20,430 nt of DNA from an uncultured Bacilli bacterium (GTDB lineage Bacteria > Bacillota_I > Bacilli_A > RF39 > UBA660), in NCBI GenBank assembly GCA_944363895.1, contig CALVVP010000110.1, positions 1-20,430 on the forward strand. The letters are read 5' to 3'. A program made the translations under genes and the position numbers. Below are positions 14,007-20,430 of this stretch, piece by piece. The first letter of the stretch is position 1, and every line of letters begins with the position of its first letter. A model generated the notes under the pieces. The model did no database searches. It had not been told where the DNA came from and was given only the letters and a program-made list of their open reading frames with translations.

Positions 14007-15250
14007 TTAAAACAACTTTATATCGACAATTAGTTTCACTTGCTATTATCATCTGTGGCATTATATTTATAAGTTTGGGCCTACTCCTCCCAAAACTTTT
14101 ACTCCCTATCTATGAAAAAAATATCTATCAATATCTCAAACAACCACTCGAATTAATCGAAAATGATCTTAATAAAACCGAATTAGAAGATGTAGCTTAT
14201 ATCTATGTTGTTAATGAGGAAATTATCGTTTCAGATAATCTTAAAAATATAATTGATATTGATGCTAAACAAATATTAGATAAAATAGATAATGAATATG
14301 GCAAATTTACTTATTTAGGTAAAACATATTATTATTATAATATTAAAACCCAATATATTTCTAAAACAGCGATTACCAATAATAATTATTTGATGGAAAT
14401 AAGAACCGATGTTATGCAGACCTTGCTTCCTATTATCGTTGGTACCTTACTGATTGCTGTTGGAATTATTATGTTATGGGCTAATCAATTAGTGAAAAAA
14501 ATATATCACTTAAAAGAAAAAGTCGATAATTTGGATAACGATGAATATGTCGATAAAAAACAATATACTTTTGATGACGAATTAACATCTTTATCTAATG
14601 CTATCGACGACATGAAGGCAACTTTGAAAAAACAAGATGAATACAAAAATCAAATGTATCAAAACATTTCTCATGATTTTAAAACTCCTCTTACTGTTAT
14701 AAAATCGCATATAGAAGCCATCGAAGATGGCATTATGGACACCCAAACAGGTGGTGCCATAATCAAAGAACAATTAAATAAACTCGAAATAAAAGTACAC
14801 TCCCTTTTATATTTAAATAAATTAGTATATCTTAAAGATTTAGAAAAAAATGATGAAAAAATTAATGTAAAACCGATTGTCGAAAGTAGCATTGAGAAAT
14901 TTAAAATCCAGCGGCCGGATGTCGAATTTATTGTTGTATCTAGCGGCCGGATGATATTTAACGGGACACACGATATGTGGGAAGCTATTATCGATAATTT
15001 ATTAAATAATTTTATAAGATACGCTACAAAAGAAATAAAAATAACAATTAAAAACAATAAAATAATTTTTTATAATGATGGTCCACATATTGATACGGAT
15101 ATTCTTAATAATATATTTACTCCCTATAAAAAAGGAATAAAAGGTCAATTTGGTTTGGGATTATCCATCGTAAAAAAAACCCTTAATCTATTAGGTTACG
15201 AAATAAGTGTAACTAACGAAAAAAAAGGTGTTAGTTTTATTATAAAATAA
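14003..15250 (+). CDS. Membrane sensor histidine kinase
   Basis: 415 residues. Helix 1 is about 9-36, an extracellular sensor region of about 100 residues follows, and helix 2 is about 141-161. Then come a HAMP-like linker and the dimerisation domain with SHDFKTPLTVI (H224). The ATPase domain has the N box DNLLNN (331-336) and a G box FGLGLS (G384, G386). The N-terminal domain has no recognisable ligand-binding family. It should phosphorylate D52 of the regulator encoded just upstream; the start overlaps that gene's stop in an ATGA. Coding is intact. A rare GC-rich 12-base repeat lies within the ATPase domain coding region (14910-14921 and 14942-14953). Confidence 0.92.
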   Translation: MIKTTLYRQLVSLAIIICGIIFISLGLLLPKLLLPIYEKNIYQYLKQPLELIENDLNKTELEDVAYIYVVNEEIIVSDNLKNIIDIDAKQILDKIDNEYGKFTYLGKTYYYYNIKTQYISKTAITNNNYLMEIRTDVMQTLLPIIVGTLLIAVGIIMLWANQLVKKIYHLKEKVDNLDNDEYVDKKQYTFDDELTSLSNAIDDMKATLKKQDEYKNQMYQNISHDFKTPLTVIKSHIEAIEDGIMDTQTGGAIIKEQLNKLEIKVHSLLYLNKLVYLKDLEKNDEKINVKPIVESSIEKFKIQRPDVEFIVVSSGRMIFNGTHDMWEAIIDNLLNNFIRYATKEIKITIKNNKIIFYNDGPHIDTDILNNIFTPYKKGIKGQFGLGLSIVKKTLNLLGYEISVTNEKKGVSFIIK

Positions 15251-15290
15251 ACCAGTTTAAAAATTGGTTTATTTTTCTTTATTTTTTTTA
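15249..15290 (+). terminator. Terminator of the two-component operon
   Basis: Stem AAACCAGTTT (15249-15258) / AAATTGGTTT (15261-15270) with one G-T pair, followed by a T-rich run to about 15290. Confidence 0.8.
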
Positions 15291-15331
15291 AAAAACATTG
15301 TATAATAATATTATAATTAGGAGGGAATAAA

Positions 15332-17122
15332 GTGTTAGGAAATATAATTGGGATTGTTGAAAATGAAATATTATTAAAATTAGCTATTGATGTTAATAAA
15401 TTTGAAAACTTAATTAATATTCATGTCATTATGGAAGATGGTGATCGCAAATTAGTTGGTGAAATAATCGACATTAAAGATGGTATCGCACATATTAATT
15501 TACTAGGAGAAATAGTTAACGATAAATTTGTTTTTGGTGTAATTGTTAAACCGTCTTTTAGTTCGGTAGTTAAATTGATTTCTAAAGAAAAAATTCCAAT
15601 GATTATTGGTATTGAAAATTATCGTGAAAATACGGATATTTATATTGGCAATAGTCCAGTTTATCCTGGCGTTAAAGTAGGGGCTAATATTAATCAATTT
15701 TTTAGTAATCATTTTGCCATATTAGGCTCAACTGGTTCAGGGAAATCTTGTGGCGTAGCTCGTATTATTCAAAACATTTTTGAACGCCAAAAATATATTC
15801 CATATCGGGCTAGTTTGTTTATTTTTGATGCTTATGGCGAATATCATAATGCTTTTAAAAACATTGGTGGTAATAGAGGGGAAATATCATTTAAATCATT
15901 TACTACTAATTTGCACTTTAGCGAAACAGAAATTTTAAGAATACCTGCTTGGTTATTGAGTGTTGACGATTTAGCGCTTTTGCTTAATGCGGAAAAGCCT
16001 TCACAATTACCAATCATTGAAAAAGCTTTAAAATTAGTTAATATATTTGCTCGTAATAGTGAAAATGTCATCAAGCATAAAAATGATATCATTGCTAGAG
16101 CTATTTTAGACATATTATCTAGTGGTAATCCACCAGCGCAAATTCGTGATCAAATTTTTTCTGTTTTATCTTATTACAATACGCCGGAACTAAATTTAGA
16201 AACACCGATTTTTCAACCTGGCTATACAAGACCATTAAAACAATGTCTATTGATTGATGCAACTGGAAAAATTAGAGAAATGGAATTGTTAACTAATTTT
16301 ATGCAAAAGTATATTCAAGTTGATTTGAATTTAGATTTACCGGAAGAAGATGTTATGTATACTTTAGCTGATTTAGAAAAGGCTTTAGATTTTGCTTTAA
16401 TCAGTGAAGGCTCTTTAAATAGTGAAAAAGTTTATGAAGATAGTAATGTTTTAAAAGTAAGATTACATTCTTTAGTTAATACTGATGCTAAAAAATATTT
16501 TGAATATGAAAAATATGTTACTAGAGAACAATATGTTAAGGAATTATTAACCGCACCTAATGGTCGTAAAGCGCAAATAATTAACTTTAATATAAATTAT
16601 ATCGATGACCGTTTAGCTAAGAGTATTACTAAAATATATTCTAAATTATTATTTGATTATGCTAAGGATATTAATAAACGGGCAAGTATGCCATTCCATA
16701 TTATTTTAGAAGAAGCTCATCGTTATGTTCAAAATGATAATGATATTAATCTATTAGGATATAATATCTTTGACCGCATCACTAAAGAAGGACGAAAATA
16801 TGGGGTAATGTTAGGATTAATCAGTCAAAGACCTAGTGAATTATCAGAAACGACATTATCACAATGTAATAACTTTTTAATATTTAAAATGTTACATCCT
16901 TTGGATGTGGAATATATTAGAGAAATGATTCCTAATATTACTAATGAAATAGTTAAAAGATTAAGAATTTTACAACCAGGTAACTGTATTGTTTTTGGAA
17001 CAGCTTTTAAAGTTCCTGTTATTGTTAAGTTAGATATGCCTAATCCAGCTCCTTCTAGTAGTAGTTGTGATATTAGCAGTACTTGGTTTATAGAAAGAAA
17101 ATCTCCAACCGATTTAGGTTAG
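15332..17122 (+). CDS. HerA-like ATPase (DUF87 family)
   Basis: 596 residues. The N-terminal ~70 form a beta-barrel-like region as in HerA. The ATPase core has Walker A GSTGSGKS (K138), the Walker B region HIILEEAH (E460-E461) and the motif LISQRPSELSETTLSQCNNF. HerA proteins are hexameric DNA translocases, usually paired with the nuclease NurA in archaea and with other effectors in some bacterial defence systems. No NurA or Sir2 gene is adjacent here; the downstream minus-strand gene is a short Rpn-like piece. The start is GTG at 15332, with GGAGGG 6 bases upstream and TATAAT at 15312-15317. The C-terminal tail is short, with a Ser cluster. Role: DNA repair or defence, not decided. Confidence 0.83.
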   Translation: MLGNIIGIVENEILLKLAIDVNKFENLINIHVIMEDGDRKLVGEIIDIKDGIAHINLLGEIVNDKFVFGVIVKPSFSSVVKLISKEKIPMIIGIENYRENTDIYIGNSPVYPGVKVGANINQFFSNHFAILGSTGSGKSCGVARIIQNIFERQKYIPYRASLFIFDAYGEYHNAFKNIGGNRGEISFKSFTTNLHFSETEILRIPAWLLSVDDLALLLNAEKPSQLPIIEKALKLVNIFARNSENVIKHKNDIIARAILDILSSGNPPAQIRDQIFSVLSYYNTPELNLETPIFQPGYTRPLKQCLLIDATGKIREMELLTNFMQKYIQVDLNLDLPEEDVMYTLADLEKALDFALISEGSLNSEKVYEDSNVLKVRLHSLVNTDAKKYFEYEKYVTREQYVKELLTAPNGRKAQIINFNINYIDDRLAKSITKIYSKLLFDYAKDINKRASMPFHIILEEAHRYVQNDNDINLLGYNIFDRITKEGRKYGVMLGLISQRPSELSETTLSQCNNFLIFKMLHPLDVEYIREMIPNITNEIVKRLRILQPGNCIVFGTAFKVPVIVKLDMPNPAPSSSSCDISSTWFIERKSPTDLG

Positions 17123-17133
17123 AGATTTTTTTT
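17099..17133 (+). terminator. Terminator of the HerA-like gene
   Basis: AAATCTC-c-AACC / GGTT-a-GAGATTT followed by a run of Ts. The 5' arm lies within the last codons of the gene. Confidence 0.82.
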
Positions 17134-17338
17134 AAATAATATATTGTTTTACTTTATTAGGTGATTGGTTAACTATTTTAGCAATCACTTCAACATCAAA
17201 GGACATATTAATCATATTGTTAATTACTTTGACAATTGTCTCTTCTTTGCCAATATTGATGCCTTGTTGATAATAGTAAAGTAATTCATTTATCTCATTT
17301 TCTGTTAAATGAGATTTCCTTTCAATAAAATTTTCCAT
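17132..17338 (-). CDS. Small protein resembling the C-terminal part of Rpn-family (PD-(D/E)XK) transposase-like nucleases
   Basis: 68 residues. The sequence 'YYQQGINIGKEETIVKVINNMI' followed by 'FDVEVIAKIVNQSPNKVKQYI' resembles the C-terminal helical segment of Rpn/YhgA-type proteins, where a Gly-Lys-Glu-rich helix is followed by a short 'lisk..glsieev' module. The N-terminal nuclease domain is missing. It nevertheless has its own AAGGAGGG ribosome site and a near-consensus promoter (17360-17388), so it is probably expressed, perhaps as a stand-alone DNA-binding or regulatory fragment. RpnS, a short C-terminal product of E. coli rpn genes, is a precedent for the fragment acting by itself. Alternatively it is a remnant. 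Confidence 0.6.
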   Translation of the reverse strand: MENFIERKSHLTENEINELLYYYQQGINIGKEETIVKVINNMINMSFDVEVIAKIVNQSPNKVKQYII

Positions 17339-17359
17339 AATATCCCTCCTTCAATATTG

Positions 17360-17388
17360 ATTATACTTTAGTTAAAAATATTAATCAA
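17360..17388 (-). promoter_or_regulatory. Promoter of the small Rpn-like gene
   Basis: Minus strand TTGATT (17383-17388), 17-base spacer, TATAAT (17360-17365), followed by the AAGGAGGG ribosome site. Confidence 0.72.
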
Positions 17389-17392
17389 ATGC

Positions 17393-17409
17393 CTAATTTT
17401 AAAAATTAG
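17393..17409. repeat. AT palindrome in the intergenic cluster
   Basis: CTAATTTT-A-AAAATTAG is a perfect 8 bp inverted repeat around one base, just upstream of the small Rpn-like gene's -35 box. It resembles two further elements at 17425-17439 and 17489-17502. Confidence 0.55.
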
Positions 17410-17410
17410 A

Positions 17411-17440
17411 TAATAAAAAATAAGCAATTTTCAAAATTGG
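17411..17440 (-). terminator. Probable terminator of the radical SAM gene
   Basis: On the minus strand CAATTTT-G-AAAATTG (17425-17439) is followed by CTTATTTTTTATT. It lies about 70 bases past the radical SAM stop. Confidence 0.55.
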
Positions 17441-17511
17441 ACTAGACTAATTTTCAATTTTTCGTTAACCTAAAATTAAAAACGGCTCTAATTTTAAAAA
17501 TTGATAAAATT

Positions 17512-18438
17512 TCAATTTTTTTCAACTTTTTTTCCTTGAATGATATCATTTTTAACCATATATTTATCGATTCCATTTAAAACATCAATTTTTTTAACTA
17601 CCCAATTAGGAGCAATTAAATCTTCTGGTTTGGGATCGCCAGTTAAACGATGAATGACGATATTTTCATTTAAGTATTGTAATTGTTCACAGACAATTTC
17701 AATATATTTATCTTTTGTCAATAATTTAAAGGGATTATCTTTATAAATTTTTTCTAATTTAGTATTTTTCAAAATTTGTAACATATGAATTTTAATGCCT
17801 TGAATATCCAATTTATTTAAATATTTCACGGTTTCTAACATCATCTCTTTAGTTTCATAGGGTAGTCCATTGATAATATGAACGACGACATCGATATTTT
17901 TTAATCTTAATTTTTTGACCATTTCCGTAAAACATTTTAAATCATGACCGCGATTGATTAATTTAGCGGTTTTTTCATGAATGGTTTGAAGACCTAGTTC
18001 GATTGTCAAATAAGTTTTTTTATTTAAATCACTTAAGTATTCTAAACACTCATCAGTTATCGAATCAGGTCTAGTAGCGATAGCTAATCCGATGACATTA
18101 TCGAGGTTTAAAATCGTTTCATATTTTTCTTTTAAAACAGCTACGGGCGCCAAAGTATTGGTTCTTGCTTGAAAATAACCAATATATTTTCCTTTTGGCC
18201 ATTTTTTATTCATTATTGCTTTTACTTTATTGAATTGAGTAACTAAATCATCATTAACATCACCAGCATATTCACCACTACCAATTTCACTACAGTAAAT
18301 ACAACCACCAGTTTTTAAATGAGGACAAGAAAATCCGGCATTCAAACTCACTTTAATTATTTTATCTTTAAATCTATTTTTATAATAATAATCTAAAGTA
18401 TAATATCTTTTATTACTATTTGAATATTTAAACTTCAT
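17512..18438 (-). CDS. YhcC-type radical SAM protein (TIGR01212 family)
   Basis: 308 residues. The cluster motif is GFSCPHLKTGGCIYCS (C-x7-C-x2-C, about residues 38-49), wider than the usual CxxxCxxC and typical of the YhcC/Elp3-like subgroup. Other family marks are YFQARTNT, 'ATRPDSI', 'ELGLQTIHEKT', 'HIINGLPYET' and the late 'IHRLTGDP'. These proteins bind a 4Fe-4S cluster and S-adenosylmethionine; the reaction of this family is not settled. Length is close to the family's. The start at 18438 has a modest GGTGAG site. It is transcribed away from the YfcC-like gene, from TTCACA (-35, 18477-18482 minus) and TATAAT (18454-18459). Confidence 0.88.
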   Translation of the reverse strand: MKFKYSNSNKRYYTLDYYYKNRFKDKIIKVSLNAGFSCPHLKTGGCIYCSEIGSGEYAGDVNDDLVTQFNKVKAIMNKKWPKGKYIGYFQARTNTLAPVAVLKEKYETILNLDNVIGLAIATRPDSITDECLEYLSDLNKKTYLTIELGLQTIHEKTAKLINRGHDLKCFTEMVKKLRLKNIDVVVHIINGLPYETKEMMLETVKYLNKLDIQGIKIHMLQILKNTKLEKIYKDNPFKLLTKDKYIEIVCEQLQYLNENIVIHRLTGDPKPEDLIAPNWVVKKIDVLNGIDKYMVKNDIIQGKKVEKN

Positions 18439-18453
18439 AATCTCACCGATTTA

Positions 18454-18482
18454 ATTATAACATTTTGTAAAAATATTGTGAA
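18454..18482 (-). promoter_or_regulatory. Promoter of the radical SAM gene
   Basis: Minus strand TTCACA (18477-18482), 17-base spacer, TATAAT (18454-18459). Confidence 0.65.
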
Positions 18483-18517
18483 ATTTTTCCAAAAAACTTT
18501 AATAATTGATTAAATTT

Positions 18518-18537
18518 TGCTATAATTAAGGCGGAGG
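18518..18537 (+). promoter_or_regulatory. Extended -10 promoter and ribosome site of the YfcC-like gene
   Basis: TGC-TATAAT (18518-18526) is an extended -10 box; no good -35 is seen. GGAGG (18533-18537) is 9 bases before ATG 18547. An ATG at 18540 opens only a 6-codon frame and is too close to the ribosome site. Confidence 0.6.
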
Positions 18538-18546
18538 TTATGAAAA

Positions 18547-20010
18547 ATGAAAAAATATGATTTATTGAAAGTATTGGGAATTACATTTTTAATCATAGTA
18601 TTAATTAGTTGGGTTGTTCCAGCCGGAATTTATTCTAATGGTTCATTTACTTCGTTGGAAATGACTATGCCAATTGGCTTATATGATATTGTTAGAATAC
18701 CACTTTTAGTTTTTAATAATTTTATTGAATTTGGACTTTTGTTTTTAGCTATTGGTGGCTTTTATGGCGTTTTAAATAAAACTGGAGCATATTCAAAATT
18801 AGTTGAAACTGTGACTAACAAATGGGAAAACAACAAGAGAAAATTTTTAATTATTACAACAATTATCTTTTCTTTATTGTCTTCCGTAATTGGATTAAAT
18901 AATGTTTTATTTATTTTAATTCCATTTTTTGTAACAGTTTTATTAAAATTAAATTTTACTAAATTTACTGCTTTTGCTGCTACAGTTGGTGGTTTATTAG
19001 TTGGTCAAATTGGCTCGACTTTAGGTTCAGGAATTTGGGGCTATGTTAATGTTATTTTTAGTAGTGTTAGTAGCGAAATGTCAATGTTTACTTTAATTTT
19101 AGTAAGGCTTATCTTATGGCTTGTTATAACTGCTTTATATGTTTTATTGATTAGCAAAAATAAAGAACCAAAAGAAATCAAAACTACTAAAACTGGTAAA
19201 GGAAATAAAAAAGGTGAAATAAAAGAAGACAAAGAAACCAATAAAGTAACTATTCCGCTTTATGAAAAGGTAGAAACTAAAAAAGATATTTTACCTTTAG
19301 CCATTATTTCCATTATTATGTTTGTGTTATTGATATTAGGTCTTTATAACTGGGTTTATACTTTTGATATCGAAGTATTTACTACTATTCATGAACAAAT
19401 AACTGAATTTGAAATTAACGGTTATCCAATTTTAACTAATATTTTAGGTAGTATCAATCAATTAGGTAGTTGGAATAATTATAATTTAATTTTCATCTTA
19501 ATTGTTATGGCACTAATTATTACTTGGTTATATAGTATTAAATTTAGTGAAGCTTTTGAAGGCTTTGTTAAAGGTGTTAAAGAAATGGCAATACCGGCTT
19601 TCTATGCCGTATTATCATGTGTTATATTTGTTACAGTTTTAGCTTTATCAAGTAACTTTGTTTATACCATGGTTAATCAATTTTCATCTGGCGAAGAATT
19701 TTCGTTACTTGGAACAGTAGCCAGTGCCATTGTTACTTCATTTACTTATAATGATTTTCCAACGATGATTAATACTTTTGTCGTCTTCTTCAGTTCTTTA
19801 GAAGCTGGTACACTATCGATAGTTGCTTTAATATTCCAAACGATTTATGGCTTAGTTATGTTAATCGCTCCAACAAGTGTTTTCTTAATTGCTGGTTTAG
19901 CATACTTAAATATTCCATACAAAGATTGGATGAAATTTATTTGGAAATTTGCTTTAATCGTCTTTGGTATTATTATCGTCGTTTCTTTTATCGCTACAGC
20001 TTTAATTTAA
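18547..20010 (+). CDS. YfcC-family membrane transporter
   Basis: 487 residues, about a dozen hydrophobic helices. The N-terminal 'ISWVVPAGIY' and the later 'IGLNNVLFILIPFF' and 'YNDFPTMINTF' match the YfcC/DcuC-like family (COG1288 group), transporters often annotated for C4-dicarboxylates or basic amino acids, with the substrate rarely proven. A charged cytoplasmic loop rich in Lys and Glu (about 203-245) divides the protein into two halves, as is common in ion-transporter superfamily members. Start ATG 18547 is set by GGAGG 9 bases upstream. It forms its own unit, with a strong terminator after the stop. The substrate is not inferred here. Confidence 0.8.
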   Translation: MKKYDLLKVLGITFLIIVLISWVVPAGIYSNGSFTSLEMTMPIGLYDIVRIPLLVFNNFIEFGLLFLAIGGFYGVLNKTGAYSKLVETVTNKWENNKRKFLIITTIIFSLLSSVIGLNNVLFILIPFFVTVLLKLNFTKFTAFAATVGGLLVGQIGSTLGSGIWGYVNVIFSSVSSEMSMFTLILVRLILWLVITALYVLLISKNKEPKEIKTTKTGKGNKKGEIKEDKETNKVTIPLYEKVETKKDILPLAIISIIMFVLLILGLYNWVYTFDIEVFTTIHEQITEFEINGYPILTNILGSINQLGSWNNYNLIFILIVMALIITWLYSIKFSEAFEGFVKGVKEMAIPAFYAVLSCVIFVTVLALSSNFVYTMVNQFSSGEEFSLLGTVASAIVTSFTYNDFPTMINTFVVFFSSLEAGTLSIVALIFQTIYGLVMLIAPTSVFLIAGLAYLNIPYKDWMKFIWKFALIVFGIIIVVSFIATALI

Positions 20011-20018
20011 ATAATTTG

Positions 20019-20053
20019 CAGTTAAAGTATTTATCGTATTTTAACTGTTTTTT
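20019..20053 (+). terminator. Terminator of the YfcC-like gene
   Basis: CAGTTAAA (20019-20026) / TTTAACTG (20040-20047) with a 13-base loop and six Ts. Confidence 0.85.
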
Positions 20054-20054
20054 G

Positions 20055-20083
20055 TTGTAAATAGTTTTAATTTTTGATATAAT
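20055..20083 (+). promoter_or_regulatory. Promoter of the pilin-like surface gene
   Basis: TTGTAA (20055-20060), 17-base spacer, TATAAT (20078-20083), then the ribosome site GAAGGTG (20096-20102) and a TTG start. Confidence 0.72.
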
Positions 20084-20108
20084 TTTTATAGTAAAGAAGG
20101 TGCTTAAA

Positions 20109-20430
20109 TTGAATAATAAAGGGTTTGCAGTTAGTGGAATAATTTATTCAATTTTAATCTTATTTTTAATTCTTATTTTTGGCATTTTAAGTATATTAGG
20201 AAGTCGTAAATTAATATTAGATAAGTTTAAAAATGATGTTATGAATGAATTAAATGATGAAGTATTTGAACTTTTTTACCGTGATCGAAGTGGTGCGAAT
20301 CGGCCAGAATTATTAGATAATATGATACCGATAACATATGATGGGACTAATTGGGTCTATGCCAATACAACTGAAGCTTGGTATGATTATAATAATAAAG
20401 AGTGGGCGAATGCCGTTGTTTTAAATAGTG
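20109..20430 (+). CDS. Surface protein with pilin-like N-terminus (partial)
   Basis: The frame opens at TTG 20109 and runs off the right edge (107 codons seen). The N-terminus is NNKGFAVSGIIYSILILFL, a short basic head and a Gly before one long hydrophobic helix, like a prepilin or pseudopilin. A coiled-coil-like acidic segment follows. Then, from about residue 65, comes RPELLDNMIPITYDGT-NWVYA and TTEAWYDYNNKEWANAVVL, a motif of repeated Trp/Tyr and Asn found in large surface or adhesin-like proteins of uncultured gut Firmicutes, often ahead of LamG-type domains. The TTG start is supported by the GAAGGTG site. It probably lies outside the cell with the helix in the membrane. No prepilin peptidase is seen in the window. 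Confidence 0.65.
   Translation, partial: MNNKGFAVSGIIYSILILFLILIFGILSILGSRKLILDKFKNDVMNELNDEVFELFYRDRSGANRPELLDNMIPITYDGTNWVYANTTEAWYDYNNKEWANAVVLNS

Noticed and set aside
14671..15057. Minus-strand frame opposite the histidine kinase
   Set aside because: It is antisense to conserved kinase motifs and has no ribosome site.

Overview
The window is AT-rich (roughly three quarters A+T) and densely coded. It uses the standard genetic code: TGA ends several genes (for example 5925-5927 and 14004-14006) and tryptophan is TGG. Strong AGGAGG-type ribosome sites, sigma-A-like promoters, an LtaS-type lipoteichoic acid synthase gene, a DHH-family phosphoesterase and the end of a pyruvate:ferredoxin oxidoreductase point to an anaerobic, low-GC Firmicute. 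My inference is a gut Bacilli lineage near Erysipelotrichales or RF39, or an uncultured Mollicutes relative that keeps the standard code. The species cannot be named from the sequence.

Layout. (1) 1-241 is the 3' end of a PFOR gene. (2) 242-1055 is a tandem duplication of a ~400 bp unit. Each copy looks like a convergent type I toxin-antitoxin cassette: a minus-strand mRNA with a tiny hydrophobic peptide facing a plus-strand small RNA, sharing a bidirectional terminator. (3) 1162-6262 is a plus-strand run of a CtpE-like P-type ATPase, a ZIP metal transporter, an LtaS-like membrane sulfatase-fold enzyme and a small membrane zinc-ribbon protein. (4) 6336-6410 is tRNA-Cys. (5) 6485-7931 is an AbiEi/AbiEii type IV toxin-antitoxin operon whose consensus promoter lies inside a perfect 20 bp inverted repeat. 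(6) 8147-10173 is an overlapping operon of RNase HII, a DHH phosphoesterase and a metallo-beta-lactamase-fold hydrolase, closed by a terminator. (7) 10246-10484 is a frameshifted XRE-type regulator on the minus strand, with two related palindromes upstream. (8) 10741-13194 is a UvrD/helicase IV-type enzyme with a predicted inserted nuclease domain and two zinc ribbons. (9) 13350-15250 is an OmpR-type two-component pair. (10) 15332-17122 is a HerA-like ATPase. (11) 17132-17338 (minus) is a small Rpn-like fragment. (12) 17512-18438 (minus) is a YhcC-type radical SAM protein, divergent from (13) a YfcC-family transporter at 18547-20010. (14) From 20109 to the right edge is the start of a surface protein with a pilin-like N-terminus.

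How the genes may work together. The ATPase and ZIP genes handle divalent cations, and LtaS-type enzymes need a divalent metal, so this run may couple metal supply to cell-envelope polymer synthesis (inference). RNase HII and the DHH phosphoesterase are both nucleic-acid enzymes. The least ordinary parts are the tandem type I cassettes, the AbiE operon with its palindromic promoter, and the surface protein at the right edge.
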